Positions 27,548 through 35,767 of a stretch of DNA of 64,000 nucleotides are shown in pieces. The DNA comes from JAJFKX01 sp965230265 (GTDB taxonomy: Bacteria; Pseudomonadota; Gammaproteobacteria; Xanthomonadales; Wenzhouxiangellaceae), in contig OZ245999.1 of assembly GCA_965230265.1 (NCBI GenBank), forward strand, positions 1,550,001 through 1,614,000, read 5' to 3'. Position numbers and translations under genes: made by a program. The notes under the pieces were generated by a model that did not search any database, had not been told where the DNA came from, and saw only the letters and a list, made by a program, of their open reading frames with translations. Numbering within the stretch: the first letter of the stretch is position 1; every line of letters starts with the position of its first letter.

Positions 27548-29254
27548 ATGAGTGATACTCTGTTTGAGTATTTCAGCAATTCTGATGATTGCTTTACTGT
27601 GCCTATAGATTTTCTTTCTGAAACAGGCATTAGTGATACATTTGCACAACACCTTATTGCAAATGGTAGCTGTTCGGCCGACAGTGTTGACTTATTTAAC
27701 CAGGCTTACAGCATTTACTTTGAACGCGCCCAACGGTTGTACAAAAAATGTCCGCGCTATTGGTTCCCTCCACGACTTCAACATATATGTGTCGCGACTG
27801 ACTCAAAGTTAATCCACCCATACTTTCAGCCTTATAATAAAAATTCATGGCTACTTTACAGCGATGACTTAAACCCAAAAAGCTCATCACTGGAGTTTAT
27901 TGTATTCCAGTTTTTCCATATTGAGCGCATGTGGTTAATCGGAAAAATTGACCCGCTACTGTATGCCAACCTTGGTTATTTCCTGACCTTAACAGAAGCC
28001 CAGATTCAAAGTTTTATCGAGGGCTGCCAGAAAACCACTCGCCCTGATAGCGCCGGGTTCCAAGCACTGGCGCGAACAATGCCAGCAATTCGCGGGCTTT
28101 ATCACCAGCAGCTCAATACGCCTGATACCCAGCTCAGCAATGCTCGCGTGATGCACGATACCGGTTTAATCATACCTTTATCAGCACACCAGGCATTGGG
28201 ACAACTTCAGCAAACGTGGTCGCAGACCACTCAATCGGTTATTAAAAAACACCAAAACCTGCACAGTACAGTCTCTATTAATGCCGGCAGAACGATTGAC
28301 CACTGGCTAAATACTCAGCAACCAGCATTAGTGATTACCGGCAATGTTGATGGTGATCCTCATGGCATTTTATGGGCGCCCGATTCTGCGCCTGAACCGC
28401 ATAGATTAAGAGCAGTACTCAACCAGATCAGCGAATCTGCTGAACCCTGTATTCTGGCAGACTTAAAAGTCATTGATGATCATTCCACAAGGTTCCTGAA
28501 AAGCCTGCGCCAACCCGATCAATTGAGCAAACCTGCCGGCTATATGACCGAAGGCGGTTTGAGCTATATTCATAAAGACCACATGCTGGTCGCTTACAAT
28601 TTGGGTCAAACCAGAAATCAGGCACGCTTGTGGCAACCTACCCCGCCTTACGAGCGTTTAATGCTGGCTGCAAGAACGGTGCACGAATGGGGGCATTTGG
28701 CAGCTGAATCGGGTTGGGTAATCATTCCCGAAGAGCAGCAGCAGAAAAGGCAGGCACTAGAACAGTCCCTGGTAACACTGTTTGATCAGATCCATGCTGA
28801 TATACCCATCAACGTACAAACACAAATTGCTTCAGAGGTTACCCGCCTGCAGGCTGAAACCGGCAGCCTTGGACAAACGCTGTTAAAACGCATGCTGGTG
28901 CGTATTGAGGACTATATGGCCAATCTGGTCGCTGCCAGGTTTTTGAGCGCGGATGAAATGGATACATACGTTCGCAATAATGTACATTGCCATTTACAGG
29001 ACTACAGCTCACAAGGGCTGTACATGCAACTCATCCGGCAAGCCTATGAATTCCAATACCTGCATTTAAGCCGCATTGAAAATCCACTGGAATGGTTTTA
29101 CCACAGCACCTGGTTTGTTGAGTATTTTGTAGACAATGGCATTATCAGTAAAACCTTGTTTGAACAGTTGACTCAAGTGGTCGGTGCGATATGTCGCTGT
29201 TACGTGGTAGACGAATCGAAGTTTGATTTTGAGCGTTTATCGCATAGACATTAA
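27548..29254 (+). CDS. Unrecognised protein with HEXXH zinc-peptidase motif
   Basis: A 568-residue protein, apparently cytosolic (no signal peptide or membrane helix). The key feature is His379-Glu-Trp-Gly-His383 in ARTVHEWGHLAAESG, a textbook HEXXH zinc site at the end of a predicted helix. Glu454 or Asp455 (VRIEDYMANL), 71 residues later in another helix, could be the third ligand as in gluzincins. The N-terminal 200 residues are helical and rich in aromatics, with no family that I recognise. The function of such an internal peptidase is unknown. The gene converges with the 2OG-oxygenase-like gene, leaving only 28 nt between them, and no partner gene is evident. Confidence 0.6.
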   Translation: MSDTLFEYFSNSDDCFTVPIDFLSETGISDTFAQHLIANGSCSADSVDLFNQAYSIYFERAQRLYKKCPRYWFPPRLQHICVATDSKLIHPYFQPYNKNSWLLYSDDLNPKSSSLEFIVFQFFHIERMWLIGKIDPLLYANLGYFLTLTEAQIQSFIEGCQKTTRPDSAGFQALARTMPAIRGLYHQQLNTPDTQLSNARVMHDTGLIIPLSAHQALGQLQQTWSQTTQSVIKKHQNLHSTVSINAGRTIDHWLNTQQPALVITGNVDGDPHGILWAPDSAPEPHRLRAVLNQISESAEPCILADLKVIDDHSTRFLKSLRQPDQLSKPAGYMTEGGLSYIHKDHMLVAYNLGQTRNQARLWQPTPPYERLMLAARTVHEWGHLAAESGWVIIPEEQQQKRQALEQSLVTLFDQIHADIPINVQTQIASEVTRLQAETGSLGQTLLKRMLVRIEDYMANLVAARFLSADEMDTYVRNNVHCHLQDYSSQGLYMQLIRQAYEFQYLHLSRIENPLEWFYHSTWFVEYFVDNGIISKTLFEQLTQVVGAICRCYVVDESKFDFERLSHRH

Positions 29255-29282
29255 GACTTGATGGCACAACAGTCGAGCAATA

Positions 29283-29942
29283 TCAAAACACCAATTGTGG
29301 CCCCGGCGCATGCGCCAGCACATCAAAGGCAATCACGACTCTGGGTTCAGGGCTGCTCACTGGATGCACATAATGGACATGATACGGCGGAAACATAATT
29401 AACTTGCCAGCTTGTGGTTGAATTCGCTGACAAGGACTGTAACCGTGATGTTGAGAGACCGTTAGCGGGTTTAAAAACTCGATACAGCCTTTGGGTGGTT
29501 GCTCATCTGGCACTTTCACATAATATACGCCACTGACCAGATTGCCTTGCGAAGCATGGCAGTGCGGGCGCTGCCAGTCACCGTTTCGTAATACATTGGC
29601 CCAACCGAATGCATAAGGAGACAATTCAGAGGCAGCCTCCGCAAATACATGTTGCAGATAAGCATTAATGGCTGGCTTAAGCATTTGTTCATGAAATGTC
29701 TGCACAGCCGCATGTTTTAAATCAAACAGATTCATCCTGCCGGCTGTTTGATACCCGCCTTCGGTGGCTATATGCGCATGCCTGGCAGCATTTTCATCAG
29801 TATCACGGTAACGATCCTCTAAATCATGCACCGTCTTAGCCAAATCGTTATTGAGTGTTGATACTTGTTCAAAATCCCGCTGCATCACCACGACCGGAAA
29901 GTGAGACTTATATTCTGTATGAGTTATCACCGGTTGATTCAT
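29283..29942 (-). CDS. Putative 2OG-Fe(II) oxygenase (TIGR02466-type)
   Basis: The 219 residues resemble the small putative 2-oxoglutarate/Fe(II) oxygenases of the TIGR02466 family. NVLRNGDWQRPHCHASQGNL gives the first iron histidine region, and VSGVYYVKVP is the family's typical strand. GKLIMFPPYHVHYVHPVS provides the distal histidine, and EPRVVIAFDV contains the arginine expected to bind 2-oxoglutarate. The usual HxD dyad is replaced by His-Cys-His-Ala, so the metal-binding set is not certain. A second member of the same type lies at 44889-45569. The substrate is unknown. Confidence 0.7.
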   Translation of the reverse strand: MNQPVITHTEYKSHFPVVVMQRDFEQVSTLNNDLAKTVHDLEDRYRDTDENAARHAHIATEGGYQTAGRMNLFDLKHAAVQTFHEQMLKPAINAYLQHVFAEAASELSPYAFGWANVLRNGDWQRPHCHASQGNLVSGVYYVKVPDEQPPKGCIEFLNPLTVSQHHGYSPCQRIQPQAGKLIMFPPYHVHYVHPVSSPEPRVVIAFDVLAHAPGPQLVF

Positions 29943-30085
29943 ATCGTAGATTTTATACTTGCTGCAAAATGCAGTATAGATAATTCATTGCTGCAACACT
30001 ATTCAGACGCTCCACTACAAACCAGATGGTGTAAGATATCAACTCGCATTTATCAATAAACCTTGGGCTTTTTTGGGAGTGACTT

Positions 30086-30136
30086 ATGCTTCGCATGCTC
30101 GCCACCGTTCAGCTAGGCATCAAACTAAATTTTTAG
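30086..30136 (+). CDS. Possible 16-residue leader ORF
   Basis: An ATG with GGGAG 7 nt upstream opens 16 codons (MLRMLATVQLGIKLNF). Its TAG stop overlaps the ribosome-binding site (AGGTGA) of the lipoprotein gene starting at 30147. The geometry would allow translational coupling or leader-type control of the lipoprotein-pnuC unit, but it may be chance. Confidence 0.25.
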   Translation: MLRMLATVQLGIKLNF

Positions 30137-30146
30137 GTGATTGGAG

Positions 30147-30614
30147 ATGAGGAAACTATTTTACCTACTGATTCTAATGGGTCTTAGCGGTTGTCAACAT
30201 AGCGAACAGCAAGCCTTGGAGCAGCTCCAGCAAACACGTGAGTTGCATCGTTTGGCACACATCAGTCGAGATGCAGAATTACTGATTAACACTTTCTCTG
30301 ACGATTTCCGCCTGGTGCAGGATGGCCAAGTGGCACAACCCAGCCGTGAAGCCAGCCTGGCGCAATTTCAGCCCTATTTCGACAGTGTTACCTTTATTGC
30401 CTGGGATGATATTCAACCACCGGTTATCACGCTGTCGGCAGATGGCAAAATGGCAAGCGTTATTGTCACCAAACACGTGCGCATAGTTGCTCGTGATAAC
30501 AACCAGGCAGAGCCTCAGGAGACTTTTTTTGCATGGTTGGAGACCTGGCAGCAACAAGCCGGTGAATGGAAAATCACCACTCTGGCATCCACTGAGCAGG
30601 CACCGCCATCATGA
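30147..30614 (+). CDS. Lipoprotein with NTF2-like (DUF4440-type) domain
   Basis: From ATG 30147 (AGGTGA 7 nt upstream) the 155-residue product has a lipoprotein signal with lipobox LSGC, so the mature protein starts at a lipidated cysteine near residue 16. The rest looks like a small alpha+beta NTF2-like domain (helix ALEQLQQTRELHRLAHISRD, strands DDFRLVQDG, ETFFAWLETWQ, WKITTLAS). NTF2-like folds bind small hydrophobic ligands or act as enzymes; no catalytic residues are assigned. The stop overlaps the pnuC start by ATGA, so the two are translationally coupled. An accessory role in uptake is possible. Confidence 0.65.
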   Translation: MRKLFYLLILMGLSGCQHSEQQALEQLQQTRELHRLAHISRDAELLINTFSDDFRLVQDGQVAQPSREASLAQFQPYFDSVTFIAWDDIQPPVITLSADGKMASVIVTKHVRIVARDNNQAEPQETFFAWLETWQQQAGEWKITTLASTEQAPPS

Positions 30615-31204
30615 CCCTGATTGAAGCCATTGCTGTTTTTTTTGGTCTACTTTGTGTTTGGTTGGTTGTTAAGCAAAGTATCTGGTGCTGGCCAACGGGT
30701 CTAATTCAGGTTTCGCTGTACATTTTTATTTTCTACGACGTCAAACTGTATTCTGACCTTATTTTGCATGTCTTTTACGTCGGCATGAATATCTATGGCT
30801 GGTATTACTGGCTGCATGGCGGAAAGAACCGGGCATCGCCGCCAGTCACTCGATTACAAGGGCAATGGCAATACATATGGCCAGCCACAGCACTGGTGGG
30901 CACCTTGATATGGGGATACTCAATGTCATCGTTAACCGACGCCGATGTGCCCTATGGCGATGCTTTTACCACCGTTTCCAGTTTAATCGCACAGTGGCTG
31001 ATGGCCCGCAAGAAGCTGGAATCATGGGTTTTTTGGATTGTTGTTGATATCGTTGCTATCGGTATTTACTGGTACAAGTCATTATTTTTAACGTCTGGTT
31101 TATATGCTGCTTTTTTGGTGTTATCGATTATCGGTTTCATAACCTGGCGTCAATCGATGCAAGCGCCTGAAGATTCAGCAGCAATAAACCCAAATACGTT
31201 ATGA
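30611..31204 (+). CDS. pnuC: PnuC-family nicotinamide riboside (vitamin) transporter
   Basis: Inner-membrane facilitator of the PnuC family, importing NAD precursors such as nicotinamide riboside that are then trapped by phosphorylation. The 197 residues form about seven helices and carry the family motif YSDLILHVFYVGMNIYGWYYW in helices 3-4. Some PnuC relatives take thiamin or riboflavin; no TPP or FMN riboswitch is apparent upstream, so the substrate is not settled. It overlaps the lipoprotein gene by 4 nt. No NadR-like kinase gene is adjacent. Confidence 0.85.
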   Translation: MTLIEAIAVFFGLLCVWLVVKQSIWCWPTGLIQVSLYIFIFYDVKLYSDLILHVFYVGMNIYGWYYWLHGGKNRASPPVTRLQGQWQYIWPATALVGTLIWGYSMSSLTDADVPYGDAFTTVSSLIAQWLMARKKLESWVFWIVVDIVAIGIYWYKSLFLTSGLYAAFLVLSIIGFITWRQSMQAPEDSAAINPNTL

Positions 31205-31234
31205 TCATTAAACCAATAATTGGAGAATAAGCTT

Positions 31235-31636
31235 ATGCCTTTAGTCACTGCACTTTATGCTGGAATATTAGGGTTAATATCACTGGTTTTATCGGCCAGA
31301 GCCGGTAGCATTCGCGGCAAAACCGGTATTTCTATTGGCGATGGCGGCAATCAAGAACTGCTGTTGGCCATGCGCAAACACTCTAACTTCGTTGAATATG
31401 TTCCATTATTGCTGATCCTAATTGGCTCACTGGAAGTCAATGGTGTGGGCAGCAACGTAATTCATATTATGGGAGCATGCCTGGTGGTCTTCCGAGTGGC
31501 TCACGCACTTGGTCTGCAGGCTGGTACTATGCAGGGCATTGGCCGTTTGGTTGGTGCTGCCGGTACCGCTGGCCTGACCGCACTAACATCCATCTGGCTG
31601 ATTAGACTGTTTGTTGAAGCGCAATTTTTTAGTTAA
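31235..31636 (+). CDS. MAPEG family membrane protein
   Basis: A 133-residue four-helix membrane protein of the MAPEG superfamily (eicosanoid and glutathione metabolism relatives). Typical elements are the loop RGKTGISIGDGGNQELLLAMRKHSNFVEYVP, with the conserved N-x-x-E region, and VFRVAHALGLQAG. Bacterial members are of uncertain function, some being glutathione transferases. ATG 31235 is favoured over TTG 31220 by GGAG 9 nt upstream. It starts 30 nt after pnuC and may end that transcript. Confidence 0.85.
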   Translation: MPLVTALYAGILGLISLVLSARAGSIRGKTGISIGDGGNQELLLAMRKHSNFVEYVPLLLILIGSLEVNGVGSNVIHIMGACLVVFRVAHALGLQAGTMQGIGRLVGAAGTAGLTALTSIWLIRLFVEAQFFS

Positions 31637-31983
31637 AGCCGGAACCAAAGGCCTCAAATACGCCGTCAACACCATGTTCTGCCTGGTGTTGACGTTATGC
31701 GTCCTATACTGCTTAACTTGAGTGGTTTTTCACACGCTAATTTTCATCGGCCCAAACATCAGACCAGCGCCCACTGTTCAGCAGTTGCCGCCTTTAACAG
31801 AGCTTATTGGTATGACAACCCTTAGTAACCAGGAGTGAAACTCATTCATTCTAAGATTTTTCTACCCGCATAGTGACTAATACCTTGAGTATATTGAGTT
31901 TGATGACAGCTACAGTCACTTTGCTTGTAGGTATCCATTTACATGATTGACTTAAAGCAAGGTAAGATGACTTCAGATTAACC
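31637..31983 (+). terminator. Gene-free region with a perfect stem-loop (31664-31694)
   Basis: An 11-bp perfect stem CGTCAACACCA/TGGTGTTGACG (31664-31674 with 31684-31694) with a 9-nt loop lies 28 nt after the MAPEG gene. The T run that follows is weak (TTATG), so termination is likely but not certain. The rest, to 31983, shows no gene or other element that I can support; the promoter for the next gene should lie near its right end. Confidence 0.5.
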
Positions 31984-32925
31984 ATGGATAGATGTCTTAT
32001 GCTGTCAAAAAAAATAATTTGCTGCCTGATTCTCGCATGCTGCTGGCAGCCCAGCTGGGCCAATCACTGCAAAATAAACAGCGATCGTTTGCAAGTACTT
32101 GGCTCTGGTGGCCCTATTGCCGATGATGCGCGTGCCAGTGCCAGTTATTTAATCTGGAAAGGAGACCAGGCCAAAGTCCTGGTCGATATTGGCGGGGGCA
32201 GCATTTTGCGGTTTGCAGAAAGTGGTGCAAAAATCGAATCATTGGATGCAATTGCAATTACCCATACGCATGTTGACCATATCGGTGATTTACCGGCTTT
32301 AATCAAAAATGGCTTTTTCAGCAGCCGAAAACGCCCACTTACTTTGCTTGGTCCTAATGGCAGCATCATTTACCCTTCAATTAATCAATACGTTAACAGT
32401 ACATTTTTAAACGATGATGCCAGTCACCGCTATCTGAGCTGGATTGCAGATGGCAGTGGCGGGCATTTTTCTGTACCCGTTATTGAAATTCCGCACCAGC
32501 ATGAAGCACAGCAATGGTTTTCCAGTGATCAAATCAAGCTGTCGGCAGTAGGCGTTGAGCACGCTATTGTTCCAGCCGTGGGTTATGTTATTGCACTGGG
32601 AGACAAACGAGTAGCGATCCCTGGTGACATGAGCGTCAATAATCCACGGTTTATCGATTTGGCCAAAGGCAGCGATATTTTAATACTGCACTTGGCGATT
32701 CCTGAGTTGACCAGTAACAGCATTGCCCGCCTACATGCACGCCCCAGTGAAATGGGACAGTTGGCTGCCCGTATCCAACCCAAATTACTGGTGATCAGTC
32801 ATATCATGCAGCGCGCTGAGCGTGAGCTGGAACAAAACCTTAATGCACTGCGCCAGCATTATCAGGGGCCTTTAAAACTTGCTTCTGACCTGGCTTGTTA
32901 TCCATTGGAATCAGGTTCCGACTAA
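31984..32925 (+). CDS. Exported metallo-beta-lactamase-fold hydrolase
   Basis: A 313-residue protein with a signal peptide (about 6-26, cleavage SWA-NH; a second ATG at 31999 may be the true start). The fold is an MBL hydrolase with ITHTHVDHIGD (HxHxDH, about 97-107), a later metal histidine in VEHAIVPAVGY, and the bridging aspartate in IPGDMSV. The closing motif LLVISHIM supplies the last histidine. The layout is like RNase Z/arylsulfatase-type or phosphodiesterase-type MBL enzymes, exported to the periplasm. The substrate is unknown. A perfect hairpin separates it from the DUF349 gene. Confidence 0.75.
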   Translation: MDRCLMLSKKIICCLILACCWQPSWANHCKINSDRLQVLGSGGPIADDARASASYLIWKGDQAKVLVDIGGGSILRFAESGAKIESLDAIAITHTHVDHIGDLPALIKNGFFSSRKRPLTLLGPNGSIIYPSINQYVNSTFLNDDASHRYLSWIADGSGGHFSVPVIEIPHQHEAQQWFSSDQIKLSAVGVEHAIVPAVGYVIALGDKRVAIPGDMSVNNPRFIDLAKGSDILILHLAIPELTSNSIARLHARPSEMGQLAARIQPKLLVISHIMQRAERELEQNLNALRQHYQGPLKLASDLACYPLESGSD

Positions 32926-32956
32926 GCCCGAAGCCAAGATCAATATCTGTAGCACT

Positions 32957-32978
32957 GGCAATTCACTCGTGAATTGCC
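32957..32978. repeat. Perfect 10-bp hairpin upstream of the DUF349 gene
   Basis: GGCAATTCAC and GTGAATTGCC flank a 2-nt centre. No T run follows, so it is unlikely to be a terminator. It may be an mRNA-stabilising structure or an operator-like palindrome 40 nt before the downstream start. Confidence 0.6.
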
Positions 32979-33017
32979 GACAATCAGTCTCTGCTATCAT
33001 TACTGATCAATATAAAC

Positions 33018-35648
33018 GTGGGTTTACGTACGACTTTATTCGGGCCTTCATGGCAACATCGTGACGCCAATACGCGCGCAGAAGCTGTCGCGCGCCTTCT
33101 AGATGAAAAGCTACTGGCCGAGCTGCCAAGCATTGCCCGCAGCGACCCTGATGCCAGGGTGCGTCATGCGGCAATTCAACGAATCACTAGAATCGAAACA
33201 CTCAATGAATGCCGCTTACAGGATAATGAATTGGCCAATCAACAATTGGCCAGAGAGCGACTGATACAGGCACTGTGCCATCTCAGTAAAGACGATATCG
33301 CCAAATCTGCACAAACGGTTGTTAGCAGTCTTTTGGATGACCAACTGCCCAGCAAGCATATCGAAGCGCTGGCCAGCCAGGCACAGCACAAGCAAATACG
33401 CTTAGCCGCTCTGAAATACATTAAACGTGCGGGTTTTCTCGGCGACCGGGTATTGGCAGAATCCGATACTGAATTACAGCAGCAGGCTTTAGCGCAAATT
33501 GAGCAAGTTTCCACTTTGGAACGTATCGCCAAATCATTGCGGAAAACCAACAAAAAGCTGTATCACCAAGTTCTGCAGAAACTGGAAAAACTACAGCCTG
33601 TAAAAACCGGCGCCCGATTGGATGACGAGCAGGCCTTGCGTTTGTGTCAGCAATTGGAAGTTTTGGCTCGTGGCCAGGGTTCAACACACCAGTCTGGCAG
33701 TAGCGACCTGGCTGATAATTTGCAAGCCATTGATGAAAGCTGGCAGCAATTATCTGGTGTTGATTTAACCATTCAAACCCGTTTCAAAAACACACGGGCC
33801 ATTTTAGAGCAAGCTCTGGCTGGTCCACAGGCGGTGGTTAATCCACCTGCAAAGACACCCGAGCAAGCACCTGTTGAAGTCATTCAGGACGCTGATCAAT
33901 CATTGCAACAATTGGCCATTGCACTGGATGAAATGCTGCGCAGCAACCCCAAGGCCACCACCATTGAAAACTGGCGACAAACCTGGCGGGCCAGTTGGAG
34001 CAAGTTGAATCACACCAGCATTGCTGATCAGCGTTTACAAGAGGCACTCAAAAATCGTCTTGATAAACATCAGCAGTTACAGCATCAGGCCCAACAACAA
34101 CACGCCGAGCAGCAAAGCGCGCTTGATGATCGTATTACTGCCATCAGTGAAGTGGTTGACAATGGCCAACTGGAAGCAGCTACCAGCCAGTTAAACGCCT
34201 TGCGTGAGCAATTACCCGCGCGAACCTCGCGCAGTGTTCGCAACCGCTTAAAAGCCATTGATCAACAGCTGGGGGAGTTGCGCAAATGGCAACGTTGGTC
34301 AGACAACGAACAACGTATTCGGCTAATCAAAACCGTGGAAAAAGCATTAAAAGATGAACTCAATGCTGATGCTCTGATCACTTTGGTGCGCGACCTGCGG
34401 GTAACCTGGCAACAGCTGGAGCAGCAAGAAGTCGCACACGGCATGCGCCCTTTAGCTAAAGATCACTCTCTCGTTCGTCAGTTTAATGGTGTTTGCGGCC
34501 GGGCAATGGGCCAGGCACGTCCCTTTATGGACAATCGCCGTAAAGTGCAGGATGAGCGCGGTGAGCTGATTAAAACCTTACTCGATAATACCCGCAAACT
34601 ATTAGCACAAGAACACATTGATACTCGTGAACTGATTAAGCACAAACGTATTTTAGGCAAGTCATTCCGCGAGCTACCTGGTCTACCGCCCAAGCAGCGC
34701 AAAAAAACCGCTGATGCGATTCGTAAACTGCAGGACGCTATCAGTGAGCGTTTAACGGTAAGTTTCAGTGCTGCTGAAACCAGCAAACGTAAACTCATTC
34801 GTCAGGCAGAGCAATTACAGCATGCCACTGACCCTCAGGAAGCAATTGACCAGGCCAAACAATTGCAGCATCAATGGAAATCTGCCGGCCCCACCTCACG
34901 AAAAACCGATCAGAGCCTGTGGGAAGCTTTCCGTACACACATTGACCCTTTGTTCGCCAGCCAGCAACAACAGCGCGAGCAACAACAAGCTGAACGTGAT
35001 GCACAACATGCACAGCATCAAGCATTGTGCGAAGAATTGGAAAGCCTAACCAAGGTAGACGACGAAACACTGGAATCTATCAGTGGAAAGGTCGAAGGTC
35101 TGCAAGATCGCTGGTCTGAGCAGCAGGTATTTGATAAAAGCCTGCAACAGCGGTTCAACAAAGCCAGCCAAGCGTTTGAGCAACGCTTGCAAAGCAGGCG
35201 TAATGCACAACGCGAACAACGTCAACAGGTTCGTGCCGAGTCCGCGCAACACCGTCAGGATGCCGTCGCTGTGTTATTAAAATCTGGCAAAGACTCATTG
35301 GATAAGCCCCAGCAACAGGCACTGGAAGAGCTACTGGAATTGCCTACAGATGATTTGCAGCAGAAACTTCATGAACACGATAAGCATGCACATGAAATGT
35401 GCATTACCGCTGAATTTTTATCTGGCCTGCCTTCGCCCGATGAAGATCGAGAAGCACGTATGCAATACCAGGTAGCACGACTGGCAGATCGAATGTCTCA
35501 GCGTGATGCACAGCAGGAATTATCTGCGGAGCTGCGTGAGCTGGAGCAACGCTGGCATGCCAATCAACCATTGTCTCCAAGCAATTACAAAAAACTTAAC
35601 GCCCGGTTTCAGAAGGCCTTTAAAGCAGCACAGCAGCTGGTTGGGTAA
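33018..35648 (+). CDS. DUF349 domain protein, large coiled-coil
   Basis: An 876-residue cytosolic protein rich in Gln and charged residues, predicted mostly helical. The N-terminal 190 residues contain HEAT-like helical pairs (RSDPDARVRHAAIQRITRI). After that come repeated DUF349 units of about 75 residues, recognisable by WQQL, WQRW, HQWKSAGPTSRKTDQSLWEAFRTH, LQDRWSEQ and similar Trp-centred motifs. Pseudomonas-type homologues start with a similar KP/WQHRD sequence, which supports the GTG start at 33018, although the Shine-Dalgarno is poor. The function of DUF349 proteins is not established. It is transcribed alone. Confidence 0.8.
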   Translation: MGLRTTLFGPSWQHRDANTRAEAVARLLDEKLLAELPSIARSDPDARVRHAAIQRITRIETLNECRLQDNELANQQLARERLIQALCHLSKDDIAKSAQTVVSSLLDDQLPSKHIEALASQAQHKQIRLAALKYIKRAGFLGDRVLAESDTELQQQALAQIEQVSTLERIAKSLRKTNKKLYHQVLQKLEKLQPVKTGARLDDEQALRLCQQLEVLARGQGSTHQSGSSDLADNLQAIDESWQQLSGVDLTIQTRFKNTRAILEQALAGPQAVVNPPAKTPEQAPVEVIQDADQSLQQLAIALDEMLRSNPKATTIENWRQTWRASWSKLNHTSIADQRLQEALKNRLDKHQQLQHQAQQQHAEQQSALDDRITAISEVVDNGQLEAATSQLNALREQLPARTSRSVRNRLKAIDQQLGELRKWQRWSDNEQRIRLIKTVEKALKDELNADALITLVRDLRVTWQQLEQQEVAHGMRPLAKDHSLVRQFNGVCGRAMGQARPFMDNRRKVQDERGELIKTLLDNTRKLLAQEHIDTRELIKHKRILGKSFRELPGLPPKQRKKTADAIRKLQDAISERLTVSFSAAETSKRKLIRQAEQLQHATDPQEAIDQAKQLQHQWKSAGPTSRKTDQSLWEAFRTHIDPLFASQQQQREQQQAERDAQHAQHQALCEELESLTKVDDETLESISGKVEGLQDRWSEQQVFDKSLQQRFNKASQAFEQRLQSRRNAQREQRQQVRAESAQHRQDAVAVLLKSGKDSLDKPQQQALEELLELPTDDLQQKLHEHDKHAHEMCITAEFLSGLPSPDEDREARMQYQVARLADRMSQRDAQQELSAELRELEQRWHANQPLSPSNYKKLNARFQKAFKAAQQLVG

Positions 35649-35767
35649 ATGGTCACTGGGTACTAAATGATCCATCAATGCAGTCAACCACTATTACCTG
35701 AACAGCCATCATTTGGACAGCCTTTTTGCTGTCTGCCAGGGCGCGCTAATCGCAGTAGGAGAGCAGT

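Noticed and set aside
29943..30146. A riboswitch (TPP or NAD-type) before the lipoprotein-pnuC operon.
   Set aside because: No conserved riboswitch core sequence is recognisable in the 200 nt upstream.
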